Source: CAZDUS01 sp964508705 (GTDB lineage Bacteria; Verrucomicrobiota; Kiritimatiellia; CAIKKV01; CAITUY01). From it: a stretch of DNA of 14,582 nucleotides. The stretch lies in the NCBI GenBank assembly GCA_964508705.1, contig CAZDUS010000046.1:1-14582 (forward strand), given 5' to 3'. The position numbers were made by a program, and so were the translations under genes. A model generated the notes under the pieces. The model ran no database searches and was not told the DNA's origin. It worked only from the letters and a program-made list of their open reading frames with translations. This document shows, in pieces, positions 1 through 7,907 of the stretch (positions are counted from its first letter, which is position 1; each line of letters opens with the position of its first letter).

Positions 1-2
1 GG

Positions 3-311
3 GAGACGAAATATCCTGTATGGAAGTCTGCAAGGTTGGCATTTGACGCCATTACATCATTTTCTGCGGCTCCGTTAAGATGGGTGGTGGGGATGGGCGG
101 GGTTGCGTGCCTTGTGGGACTTCTTTGGTTTGGGGTTATTGTATGGGGGAGGATAGCTTACCCAGACAGCCAGGAAAAGGGATGGCCGTCGTTAATGGCA
201 CTGGTGACATTCCTAGGTGGTGTTCAGATTGTATGTTTGGGGATTATCGGGCAATACATCAGCCGGATATTTGAAGAGTCAAAAAACCGTCCACTCTATT
301 TGCTTAAGTGA
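3..311 (+). CDS. Polyprenyl-phosphate glycosyltransferase, family 2 (DPM1/GtrB-like), C-terminal part
   Basis: This is the end of a gene that begins before the window; the frame is open from base 3 to the TGA at 309-311, giving 102 visible residues. The piece has the typical C-terminal layout of bacterial GT2 enzymes that move a sugar from a nucleotide donor to undecaprenyl phosphate (GtrB, ArnC and DPM1-like): a FSAAPLR element, then two hydrophobic segments (about visible residues 26-45 and 63-85) and a closing RIFEESKNRPLYLL tail, which is the family's well-conserved end. The catalytic GT2 domain lies outside the window. The next gene starts 42 nt downstream on the same strand, so they are probably in one operon. 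Family assignment is secure from the tail; the sugar cannot be told. A possible TTG start at 36 is only an internal codon. Confidence 0.88.
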   Translation, partial: ETKYPVWKSARLAFDAITSFSAAPLRWVVGMGGVACLVGLLWFGVIVWGRIAYPDSQEKGWPSLMALVTFLGGVQIVCLGIIGQYISRIFEESKNRPLYLLK

Positions 312-353
312 AACGATGCCTGCGCTTGAATCCATCGACAGCGGATTTCTCTT

Positions 354-1505
354 ATGAAGATTGCCCTGATCTATGACGCGATTTATCCGTTTGTTGCCGG
401 CGGTGGTGAAAAAAGGAATTGGGAAATAGCGCGGGCGTTGATCCGGCGTGGTCACGAGGTGACGTTGATTGGCATGCAAGCGTGGAGCGGTCCTGCTGTT
501 ATTGAAAAGGAAGGCGTGAGGCTTGTAGGTGTTTGCCCGCCTGTGCCGTTGTTTACTTCATCGGGGCGTCGTTCTTTTTTCCAGCCTTTAGTGTTTGCTC
601 GGGGAGTTTACCGTCATCTTAAGCAAACGAAGTATGACCTTATTGATTGCGCCAGTTTCCCTTATCTTTCCTGTCTGGCGGTGCGAGGGGCGTTGGGTAT
701 TCGAAAGCCCTTCGTAATTACATGGTTTGAAGTACGGGGGATGGCAGGCTGGCTAAAATACGCAGGACTATCGGGTCTGATCGCTTATGGGTTTGAAAAA
801 ATTACCGGATGGATGACAAAGTACAACGTGGCAATCTCTGCATTGACGGAAAGTGACGCCGTTAAGATTTTAAGAATGGCCCTTCGCGATATAACGATTA
901 TTCCATGTGGTATTGATGTTCAGGATAACTTGTTGAATAGTCCTCGGAGGCCGCAAATTCTCTCAGTTGGGCGTCTTGTGGAGCATAAGAGAGTGGACAT
1001 GTTAATATCTGCTTTCTCGAAGTTGGGACATCAGTTTCCAGATGTGAGGCTGAAGATTATCGGCACAGGACATCTTGCGGAACAGCTTAAGGATTATGGT
1101 GATAGACTTGGATTGAGAGAGAAGATCGAGTTCGCTGGTCAGGTGGATGAGGTGGAGCTTGAGAAGGCTTATAAGGAGTCTTCGGTCTTTGTGCTTCCTT
1201 CAAAACAGGAGGGATTCGGGATTGTTATTCTGGAGGCTATGTCTTATGGGGTGCCTGTGATGGCGGCTCATGCGGAGCGGTCCGCAGCGAGGGAAATCAT
1301 AAGGACGGACGAGAACGGCATTCTATTTAACGGGGAAGAGGATTTGGAGAAGGGGTTGAGGCGGATTTTGGAGGACAAGCCGTTTAGTGAGCAGTTGTCG
1401 CAGAGGGGCTACGAGGCGGCCAGGAGTTTCGATTGGAATACGATTGCAGGGCAATGCGAGGATTACTACAAGGCGGTGCTAAAGGGTCATGGGGCTACGA
1501 TATGA
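354..1505 (+). CDS. Glycosyltransferase family 4 (GT-B fold)
   Basis: A 383-residue retaining glycosyltransferase of the GT4 type, expected to act in the cytoplasm or on the inner membrane face and to add a sugar from a nucleotide donor to a growing glycan. The N-terminal Rossmann domain starts MKIALIYD and carries a glycine-rich loop (AGGGEKR, 15-21). The second domain starts near residue 200 with ILSVGRLVEHKR (202-213), then LKIIGTG (233-239), and holds the EX7E motif as E286 and E294 in EGFGIVILE, followed by AMSYGVPV. Length is normal for the family. The ATG at 354 places the glycine loop correctly; there is no strong ribosome binding site before it. Its TGA overlaps the ATG of the next gene (ATGA), so the two are translationally coupled. 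Donor and acceptor cannot be predicted from sequence alone. Confidence 0.93.
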   Translation: MKIALIYDAIYPFVAGGGEKRNWEIARALIRRGHEVTLIGMQAWSGPAVIEKEGVRLVGVCPPVPLFTSSGRRSFFQPLVFARGVYRHLKQTKYDLIDCASFPYLSCLAVRGALGIRKPFVITWFEVRGMAGWLKYAGLSGLIAYGFEKITGWMTKYNVAISALTESDAVKILRMALRDITIIPCGIDVQDNLLNSPRRPQILSVGRLVEHKRVDMLISAFSKLGHQFPDVRLKIIGTGHLAEQLKDYGDRLGLREKIEFAGQVDEVELEKAYKESSVFVLPSKQEGFGIVILEAMSYGVPVMAAHAERSAAREIIRTDENGILFNGEEDLEKGLRRILEDKPFSEQLSQRGYEAARSFDWNTIAGQCEDYYKAVLKGHGATI

Positions 1506-2056
1506 ATAAGTTGAACTATGGGTGTGGGCGCGATTATCGCGAGGGATGGGTTAATGTTGACGTTAATCCTGCGGTTCGCGCTGATTTACATCTTGAGGCG
1601 GGAGCCTCCCTGCCGTTTCCGAATGGCACGTTTGAAGAAGTGTTGCTGGATAATGTGCTTGAGCATATCAGCAAAGATCATCTCTTTTCATTTCTGGACG
1701 AGATTCACCGGGTGTGCAAGGTGGGCGCCCTTGTGCGGATCTATGTGCCGCATTACACAAGCGTGTTTGCGTGGGCCAACTTGTCGCATCAGTCAGCATT
1801 TGCCATAGGGGCGTTTGATTGCTGCAGTTCCGAAGGAGGCGTTGGATCTGGCGAGCGTTATGGGCGCGGCATATTCGAGGTAAGGCGGCAGCGACTGTTG
1901 TTCATTGGACATAACCCTGTGCGTTGCCGCTGGCTGGGACGGTTGCCGATTAATTGGATGTTCAATTTTAATTGGCTCTGGCAGAAAGCCATGGAGCGAT
2001 TTCAGGTATTTGGGTTTGACGAGGTGTATTTTGAGTTGGAAGTGGTGAAGGGTTGA
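1502..2056 (+). CDS. SAM-dependent methyltransferase, class I
   Basis: A 184-residue protein with the front half of a class I methyltransferase: a motif I variant LNYGCGRDYREGW (4-16), an acidic residue at the end of strand 2 (NVDV, D20), and the stretch LPFPNGTFEEVLLDNVLEHI (37-56) that matches motif II of the Methyltransf_11 group. It probably transfers a methyl group from S-adenosylmethionine to a sugar or other glycan part, judged from its place between glycosyltransferase and membrane-protein genes; the acceptor is inferred, not seen. I chose the ATG at 1502 because it overlaps the stop of the GT4 gene in an ATGA arrangement and puts motif I at the usual distance from the N-terminus; the same frame is open further upstream to 1433, but that part lies inside the GT4 gene. 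Confidence 0.85.
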   Translation: MNKLNYGCGRDYREGWVNVDVNPAVRADLHLEAGASLPFPNGTFEEVLLDNVLEHISKDHLFSFLDEIHRVCKVGALVRIYVPHYTSVFAWANLSHQSAFAIGAFDCCSSEGGVGSGERYGRGIFEVRRQRLLFIGHNPVRCRWLGRLPINWMFNFNWLWQKAMERFQVFGFDEVYFELEVVKG

Positions 2057-2073
2057 CAGGAGGCTGATATATC

Positions 2074-4539
2074 GTGAATAGACATCTATGTACAATTGGT
2101 GCTGCGGTAGTGTTGCTGCTAACTGTTGGGCTTGTCGCATATTTAACCTGGTTCCAAAAGGAAAGCATAACACTCCAACCCCTAGCGATTGTATTTGAGG
2201 CTAAGACCGGGGCCTCATGCAGTGGACAGATAATAATTAATGGCCAACCGATGCCATATGTATTGAACGCATCGACAGACTTTCGTTCCTATGCTTTTCA
2301 ACTGCCGGAACTTGGTGAGCCCATAATATGGATTCGAGTAGATCCATTGCTGACCCCTGGCGAAGTATCGCTAAGGAACATAGTGATTGCTGAAGGAAGC
2401 AATATTTTAAGACGGCTGGATGCGAGTAAAATGGAAAGTCTCAATCCGCAGGCTCAGGCTGTCTGGGTTGGGGGTGAGCTGCGAATTAAGCGGTTGTCAT
2501 CGCAGGATTATCCAGCGTTTTATCTGACGCGTATCTACCCTATTCGTACAGCTACAGATGGATATCCGCGATTAACGATGGGGGGGGTAATTGGGCTATG
2601 GATGATAATTGGAATAGTTGTTGTCGGGCTAATAATAAAGATAGCAAAAGAACTCTTAAAAACGACGTGGCGGACGCGGATGGTGTGGTTGGGTGTTTTT
2701 CTTGCAGTTCTTGGGGCGCGGTTTTTGACAATTCGTCTTTTTGGTGTTTCTTTCCATCATTTTGACTCGTGGGCGCATGAGCCCTGGAATCTCTATTTCC
2801 CTTTTATTGACGGGAATCTCTCATGGAGGCATCTATTTGCCTCTTGTAACGAGCACAGGATATTTTTCACGCGTGTTCTGTCGTTGGGTGTGTTTCTGAT
2901 AAATGGACAATGGGACAATCTGGTGTTGGCATCATGCAATAACATTATTTATACGCTCGCATTCACGGGGCTGGGGTTCTTGTTGTGGCATGCAGCAGGA
3001 CGTCGCTATCTGGGGGTGTTTGCCTCTGCGGTGACTTTACTGGCGGCTCTTCCGTTTGCGTGGGAGAACACTGTTTGGGATTTTCAATCACAGTTCTATT
3101 TTTGTGTTGTATTCTCCGTGTTGGCTTTATGGCTCTTGATGAACTGTACGCCGCGTGATCCGGGTTGGTATCTGGGAATTGCTGCCGCCATTTGTTGTCT
3201 ATTTACTGTGGGTGCAGGTCGTCTGCCTTCGATTGTTGTATGCTGTATTATGGTTCTTCGCTTGTGGATGAATCCTGGCCAATGGAGAGTGCATATAGCA
3301 ACGTTACTAGCGGGTGGTTTTGTTATTGGATTTGAATACCTCTTGCCTCCAACACCAGAAATATGGAGCATGCGAACCCGCACGATAGATCAATTCGTCG
3401 AGACTTTTGGGAAGACGTTTTCATGGCCGTTTGTTGATAACAAGTGGATGTGGCTGCTGGTGTGGTTGCCAATGGCCTGCCTCGTCTTTCATCGATTCAG
3501 GAAGCGGCAGGAGGTTAGTTCGCTTGAATGGCTGGTGTTTGCGATTGGCGGCTGGGGATTTATCAGTGCGCTGGGAGTGGGGTTAAAGCGAGGTGCTTTT
3601 TCTTCTGCGCCGCTTTCGCGCTATATGGATATGACTAGTATTGCCTTGCTGGCGAACGTTGCTGCTCTTCCTGCGTTGCTTATGCGAGTAACGCCAAAGA
3701 CCAGAAAACGCATGGCAGTTATTGGATTGGTTTGGGGAATAATTGTGACTTGCGGCTTGATGCAAGTCACATTTGATCAGGTAGGCAATGCGGCCATGCA
3801 GAAAGTATCTTTTCAGCAACAAGTGAAGTCGAATATCATTACTTTCTTGCGGGAAGATCGCCTTGATCATATCTTGAGTATTCAACACTCAAAGTTGCCA
3901 GATCCTGATCCGTTGTCCACGGTTACATATTTGCGAAGTCCAAGGGTTCGTGAAATATTGCCGAGCTCAGTTAGGCCGCCAGTGACAGTGGAGGCGGAAG
4001 CTGTATCGGATTATGCTGTAGATGGTCTAGGGCGCTATAATCGCCGTGATGTCGACGAAGTAGTGTGGGGGTCATGTGGCCTACAGCAGGAAGGCTTGAG
4101 TTGGGGTTATTTTCAAAGTCGCCCTTTGCGAAAGCTAAAATTGCCATGGCTAGAGTTTAACGTTATGGGGCAAATGGCCCCCGGGCTTCGGCAAAAGAAT
4201 TTTTATCTACGACTACAGGATATGGCCAATCTGCGTGAAGCAAAAGTTAGAAGCATTGATTACAAAAATGGAACGTGGGGGACTACAACGATGAAAGCGC
4301 CCTGCGATACACCAAGGATAATAGCCATGGATCATGATCCCGTGTTCTGGATGGCCTTTTCGGAGCCGAGGGAGAAAAGCGCGCTTTCAATGTGGACTGC
4401 CGAAGTCTTGCAATATAGCTGCTATCTGTTGGTCGTTGGTGTTGGGGTTATGATGATAGCCCTTTATTTGATGCGAGACTTGCCGTCAGCAGATTGCGAG
4501 TCCGCGAAGGAATCGTTTGCGAAAGGATTGCGCGCGTAA
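2074..4539 (+). CDS. Large multi-pass membrane protein of unknown function, possible GT-C-like glycan transferase
   Basis: An 821-residue protein with a GTG start preceded by a perfect AGGAGG at 2058-2063, 10 nt away. An N-terminal hydrophobic anchor (8-26) leads into a soluble, strand-rich region (about 30-165), then a membrane region with about ten hydrophobic segments starting near 170 and ending near 575, a second soluble region (about 590-775), and a last membrane segment (778-800) with a short polar tail. The loop after the third hydrophobic segment holds FHHFDSWAHEPW (228-238, D231) and then CNEHRIFF (258-265); an acidic loop here is reminiscent of GT-C enzymes, whose catalytic Asp sits in an early outside loop. 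I do not recognise a named family. It is 17 nt downstream of the methyltransferase in what looks like one operon, so a glycan role is likely by context. Its last 25 codons overlap the convergent gene. Confidence 0.8.
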   Translation: MNRHLCTIGAAVVLLLTVGLVAYLTWFQKESITLQPLAIVFEAKTGASCSGQIIINGQPMPYVLNASTDFRSYAFQLPELGEPIIWIRVDPLLTPGEVSLRNIVIAEGSNILRRLDASKMESLNPQAQAVWVGGELRIKRLSSQDYPAFYLTRIYPIRTATDGYPRLTMGGVIGLWMIIGIVVVGLIIKIAKELLKTTWRTRMVWLGVFLAVLGARFLTIRLFGVSFHHFDSWAHEPWNLYFPFIDGNLSWRHLFASCNEHRIFFTRVLSLGVFLINGQWDNLVLASCNNIIYTLAFTGLGFLLWHAAGRRYLGVFASAVTLLAALPFAWENTVWDFQSQFYFCVVFSVLALWLLMNCTPRDPGWYLGIAAAICCLFTVGAGRLPSIVVCCIMVLRLWMNPGQWRVHIATLLAGGFVIGFEYLLPPTPEIWSMRTRTIDQFVETFGKTFSWPFVDNKWMWLLVWLPMACLVFHRFRKRQEVSSLEWLVFAIGGWGFISALGVGLKRGAFSSAPLSRYMDMTSIALLANVAALPALLMRVTPKTRKRMAVIGLVWGIIVTCGLMQVTFDQVGNAAMQKVSFQQQVKSNIITFLREDRLDHILSIQHSKLPDPDPLSTVTYLRSPRVREILPSSVRPPVTVEAEAVSDYAVDGLGRYNRRDVDEVVWGSCGLQQEGLSWGYFQSRPLRKLKLPWLEFNVMGQMAPGLRQKNFYLRLQDMANLREAKVRSIDYKNGTWGTTTMKAPCDTPRIIAMDHDPVFWMAFSEPREKSALSMWTAEVLQYSCYLLVVGVGVMMIALYLMRDLPSADCESAKESFAKGLRA

Positions 4540-5270
4540 TCACCTTTTGAGAGATGTTTCTCAAGCAAGATGTATAACACGATAAAGAGATAACGGCTTC
4601 CCATCTCTTTGATTTTAAGTTTGGAAACCCCTGTTTTTCGGTTTGTCCAACTAACGGGGACCGTCGTGTAGGAAAAACCACGCGTGATGGCTTTCAGGGG
4701 GAGTTCTACGGTTAAATTGAAGTGATGGGAAAGGATGGGTTGCACACCGTATATCACTTCCCTGCGATAGGCCTTGAAAGCATTGGTAATATCATTATGG
4801 TTTAAACCAAATAAGATTTTGATGAACCAGTTAGCTGTCCTGTTCAGGACTAGTTTGTGTCGCGGGTAGTCTAATACGGCGGACCCTTTTATGAACCTGG
4901 ATCCAAACACACATTCAGCGCCTTTCTTAAGGGCGCAATAATAGGCCATCACATCCTTTGGGGAATCCGATAGGTCTCCCATCACGATGGCAACTGCATC
5001 TCCCCGAAACGCTTCAAGGCCGCGTCGGACTGCGAATCCGAAACCATGGGGTGGTGGATTGTTAACATAACGTACGGTGCTTTCTTGACGTTGCATATCC
5101 TGCAAAATCGTTTCTGTGCGGTCCGAACTGTTGTCGTTTACCACGATGATTTCATAATCATCCACGGCATGGGATCGGAATTCTTCAATAAGCGCTTGGC
5201 AGGTGGAGGCAATGCATCCTTCCTCGTTATGTGCAGGTATTACAATTGAAAGGAAGGGATACGTACTCAT
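4464..5270 (-). CDS. Glycosyltransferase family 2 (dolichol-phosphate mannosyltransferase-like)
   Basis: A 268-residue GT2 enzyme with a GT-A fold, likely loading a sugar onto polyprenyl phosphate at the inner membrane. Visible motifs are LSIVIPAHNEEG (7-18), VVNDNSSDRT (43-52), a GDLSD acidic site (98-102) that matches the metal-binding DXD position, FGSRFIKGS (122-130), and FKAYRREV (165-172). It lacks the two-helix C-terminal module seen in the partial GT2 at the left edge; only a short hydrophobic run (227-236) is present. I chose the ATG at 5270 because it places the IPAHNEE motif near the N-terminus; a TTG at 5333 would add 21 residues unlike the family and overlap the upstream gene. 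It is the third gene of a minus-strand run with two epimerases (49 nt gap). The polar tail after about residue 243 is encoded antisense to the 821-residue membrane protein gene. Confidence 0.9.
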   Translation of the reverse strand: MSTYPFLSIVIPAHNEEGCIASTCQALIEEFRSHAVDDYEIIVVNDNSSDRTETILQDMQRQESTVRYVNNPPPHGFGFAVRRGLEAFRGDAVAIVMGDLSDSPKDVMAYYCALKKGAECVFGSRFIKGSAVLDYPRHKLVLNRTANWFIKILFGLNHNDITNAFKAYRREVIYGVQPILSHHFNLTVELPLKAITRGFSYTTVPVSWTNRKTGVSKLKIKEMGSRYLFIVLYILLEKHLSKGDYARNPFANDSFADSQSADGKSRIK

Positions 5271-5319
5271 GTCTCTGCCTGTCTGACCCGTGATGAAGTA
5301 TGCCTGTAGTGCAAAGTGA

Positions 5320-6396
5320 TCATTTGCGCTCAATCAACCACTTTGATTTGTTGAATTTATATATTTCCGTAAGAATATCGTTGATATTGTGTGATAAACG
5401 CCAATCGGGGAAATGGGTCTTGAATTTCGATGTGTCGCTGATCCACCAGATATGATCACCAATGCGGTTTGTGTCCACATAAACCGTTTTCATTGGTTGT
5501 CCTGTTATTCTTTCGCACTGGGTGATCGCTTCCAGCATGGAGCAGTTGCTGTCGCGGCCGCCGCCTATGTTGTACACCTCGCCGCATCGAGGGTTGTTGA
5601 AGTAATGCCAAAAGGCGTTAACGAGGTCAGTGCTATGGATGTTGTCGCGAACCTGTTTTCCCTTGTAGCCATAGATGCGGTATGCATGGCCTGTAGCGGC
5701 GCACTTCATGAGGTAAGCAAGAAAACCATGAAGTTCAGCGCCGGAATGTCCGGGACCGGTCAAGCAACCTCCGCGAAAAACGCCGGTTTTCATTCCAAAG
5801 TAAAGTCCATATTCCTGAACCATAACATCCGCTGCAACTTTTGAGGCTCCAAAAAGAGAGTGTTTGGTCTGGTCAATGGACATGGATTCATCAATGCCTT
5901 TTTGGAAATAAGGGTGCAGAGGGTCGACTTCCCATCGGGTTGCCTGTTCGACAAGCGGGAGCCGGTTTGGAGTGTCGCCATACACCTTGTTCGTGGAAGT
6001 GAAAATAAAAACAGCGTTTGGGCAATGCAAGCGGGTTGCTTCCAAGAGGTTAAGGGTGCCCACGGCATTAACGCTGAAATCCGTAAAAGGTTCCTTTGCG
6101 GCCCAATCATGCGATGGTTGTGCGGCAGTATGAATGACAAGAGCGATGTCGGATCTGAATTTAACAAACAAGCGGTCAATGGCGGCATGGTCGCGAATGT
6201 CCAAAGAATGTGCTTCAAAAGAGGAGAATTCTTTTTGTAAGGCCTCCATCTGCCATTGTGTCGAGGCCTCGGGGCCGAAGAAATAACGACGCATGTCATT
6301 ATCGATGCCAATAACGGAGAACCCTTGGGTGGCAAAAAATCTTGCAGATTCCGACCCGATAAGGCCTCCAGCGCCGGTGATAATGACTTTTTTCAT
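5320..6396 (-). CDS. NAD-dependent epimerase, CDP-paratose/tyvelose 2-epimerase-like extended SDR (FxxxK variant)
   Basis: A 358-residue extended short-chain dehydrogenase/reductase, expected to bind NAD and epimerise or otherwise rework a nucleotide sugar in the cytoplasm. The nucleotide-binding loop GAGGLIG (8-14) starts the Rossmann fold. TSTNKVYGD (133-141), FRGGCLTGP (207-215), GYKGKQVRDNIHS (243-255) and YNIGGGRDSN (275-284) follow the pattern I know from the CDP-paratose 2-epimerase group (RfbE/Tyv). The catalytic YxxxK position reads FGASK (182-186), so the usual Tyr is Phe; Ser134/Thr135 and Lys186 are kept. I recall related proteins with the same SLFGASK sequence, so this may be a subfamily trait. 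An AAGGG (6405-6409 on the minus strand) sits 8 nt before the ATG. It follows a paralogous epimerase gene by 18 nt. The sugar is unknown; 2-epimerase activity is a family-level guess. Confidence 0.87.
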   Translation of the reverse strand: MKKVIITGAGGLIGSESARFFATQGFSVIGIDNDMRRYFFGPEASTQWQMEALQKEFSSFEAHSLDIRDHAAIDRLFVKFRSDIALVIHTAAQPSHDWAAKEPFTDFSVNAVGTLNLLEATRLHCPNAVFIFTSTNKVYGDTPNRLPLVEQATRWEVDPLHPYFQKGIDESMSIDQTKHSLFGASKVAADVMVQEYGLYFGMKTGVFRGGCLTGPGHSGAELHGFLAYLMKCAATGHAYRIYGYKGKQVRDNIHSTDLVNAFWHYFNNPRCGEVYNIGGGRDSNCSMLEAITQCERITGQPMKTVYVDTNRIGDHIWWISDTSKFKTHFPDWRLSHNINDILTEIYKFNKSKWLIERK

Positions 6397-6414
6397 GAAG
6401 TGAACCCTTGTCTT

Positions 6415-7476
6415 TTATGCAGTAAAAACATTGCGGAAGTCCGCTTCGTGGCGGACTAGCCATTTGTAGGTATCGGTTAAAATAGTATGGGCGGAACGCT
6501 TAGGTTTCCAATCAAAAGTCTCGGAAGCCTGTTTGTTATCCGAAATATACCAACTTAGATCTGCAGGCCGCGTTGATGGGTCTGGCATGATTGGAATGGA
6601 ATTGCCTGTGATTTCCCGGCATAGCATTGTTGTTTCCTGAAGTGACAAGTGTGAAGAACGTCCGCCTCCCACATTAAACACCTGTCCTCGGAACTTGTGA
6701 AGTTGCACTAGTTGTTTCTCTACTAAATCGGCGAGATCGTCAATATGCAGGAGGTCGCGTACTTGTTTTCCTTGCCCTCCAAATCCGATATATCGCAATG
6801 GCTTATTGAAATAATGGTTGGCAATCCAGTAAGTGAAAACACCTTGGTCCACCTTGCCTAGTTGCCAAGGCCCAGCTATAACTCCGCAACGGTTGATGAT
6901 GGCAGGCATGTCGTATTGGTTGGCATACTCCTGAAGAAGGAATTCGCAAGACAGCTTGGTTGAACCATAAAGGGATCGGACGCCGCTCAGGGGGAAACTC
7001 TCGGAGACACCCTGTGACGATAATCCGGATTGAGGGACTGCCAATTCGAAACGAGTGGTTTCTTCTTGAAAAGTCGCTTGATTCAAGATGTCGTAAGGAT
7101 ACACACGTGAAGTTGAGAGGAAGAGTACCGCAAGCTTGCGCTCACGTGCGAACTCAAAGCAGTTGACTGATCCTTCAAGGTTGTTTCTGAAAACAAAACG
7201 GGCCTCAGCGCTTTTTGTTCCTACTAGAACGGAGGGCTCGGCACTGCAGTCTATAAGGATATCCAAGGGCTTATCCAGTCGATCCAGATCTTCCGGGCAT
7301 CGGACGTCGCCGTGATGGAATGAGCACCCATGCTCCCTGATTCGGCATAGGAGACGTTCAGATCCGCGCCGGGATAGGTTGTCCATCACGGTGACTTCGT
7401 GTCCCGATGCCTTAAGTCGCACCGATAGATTTGAGCCAATAAAACCGCACCCACCTGTGATCAGAATCGACGACAT
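6415..7476 (-). CDS. NAD-dependent epimerase, CDP-paratose/tyvelose 2-epimerase-like extended SDR (canonical YxxxK)
   Basis: A 353-residue extended SDR and paralogue of the next gene. Numbered from this ATG, it has GGCGFIG (8-14) for NAD binding, LSTSRVYPYD (120-129), the catalytic YGSTK (170-174), NRCGVIAGPWQLG (195-207), FGGQGKQVRDLLH (232-244) and NVGGGRSSH (268-276). The shared GKQVRD and N(I/V)GGG blocks tie both proteins to the CDP-tyvelose/paratose 2-epimerase group. It probably makes or modifies an uncommon nucleotide sugar for the glycan built by the surrounding transferases; substrate not determined. The ATG at 7476 gives the usual MSSILITGG opening; an in-frame GTG at 7485 would add three residues, and neither has a clear ribosome binding site. 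It is the first gene of the minus-strand run and faces the divergent GT-C-like gene across about 430 bp. Confidence 0.88.
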   Translation of the reverse strand: MSSILITGGCGFIGSNLSVRLKASGHEVTVMDNLSRRGSERLLCRIREHGCSFHHGDVRCPEDLDRLDKPLDILIDCSAEPSVLVGTKSAEARFVFRNNLEGSVNCFEFARERKLAVLFLSTSRVYPYDILNQATFQEETTRFELAVPQSGLSSQGVSESFPLSGVRSLYGSTKLSCEFLLQEYANQYDMPAIINRCGVIAGPWQLGKVDQGVFTYWIANHYFNKPLRYIGFGGQGKQVRDLLHIDDLADLVEKQLVQLHKFRGQVFNVGGGRSSHLSLQETTMLCREITGNSIPIMPDPSTRPADLSWYISDNKQASETFDWKPKRSAHTILTDTYKWLVRHEADFRNVFTA

Positions 7477-7907
7477 GGAAGTCACAATGCACCAAAAATA
7501 CGCATAATAACAAGAATAATTAAACCTTGATTCCTCACGTAGTGCAGTTGACTTTCGCTATCGCGGCGAAAAAAGGATGTAAGTGTTTTCCGGCCAACTC
7601 GTGTGTGGTTTCTCATAAACCTCTGGCGTTATGTTGATGCCCGATCCCTGGAAATATTGGTGATTTGCGATGTTCCCATGCCGCTGTTCCGTCGAAATGC
7701 AGAAATCATAATGCCAGCCAATCTGGAAGCACTACACTAGTCGTTAAGCTTGAACTGCTGCTCAAGAGCCCGGTGTGTGTTCTTGAAGACCCCTCGGCTT
7801 CATTCGGTTTTGGAACTGCCGCAAAAAACGCAACTCGACAACAATGGCAATAATGATTAGTGGTAACGTGTTTAATATACGGGTCGAGTAATGGCGGGGT
7901 GATGACT
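7477..7907. other. Divergent intergenic region, no confident gene
   Basis: About 430 bp between the first epimerase gene (minus) and the GT-C-like gene (plus), so promoters for both directions should lie here. The 50 bp next to the epimerase start are AT-rich and contain a TATTAT hexamer on the minus strand (7509 to 7504) that could be a -10 element, but no convincing -35 goes with it. A 6-bp inverted repeat (TTTCGC at 7553-7558, GCGAAA at 7566-7571) is present without a T-run. A plus-strand frame is open from 7552 to 7737 with one TAG at 7738 and then open again to 7858; it has no good start or ribosome binding site and no family that I recognise. I see no RNA gene. Confidence 0.6.

Noticed and set aside
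1793..2173. 126-codon minus-strand open frame opposite the methyltransferase and membrane protein genes
   Set aside because: It spans the junction of two well-supported plus-strand genes and has no family likeness.
5271..5333. TTG start for the GT2 gene at 5333
   Set aside because: It adds 21 residues unlike GT2 N-termini and overlaps the epimerase stop; the ATG at 5270 fits the family.
7553..7571. Inverted repeat TTTCGC / GCGAAA in the divergent intergenic region
   Set aside because: Only 6 bp with a 7-nt loop, no T-run and no second copy; could be chance.
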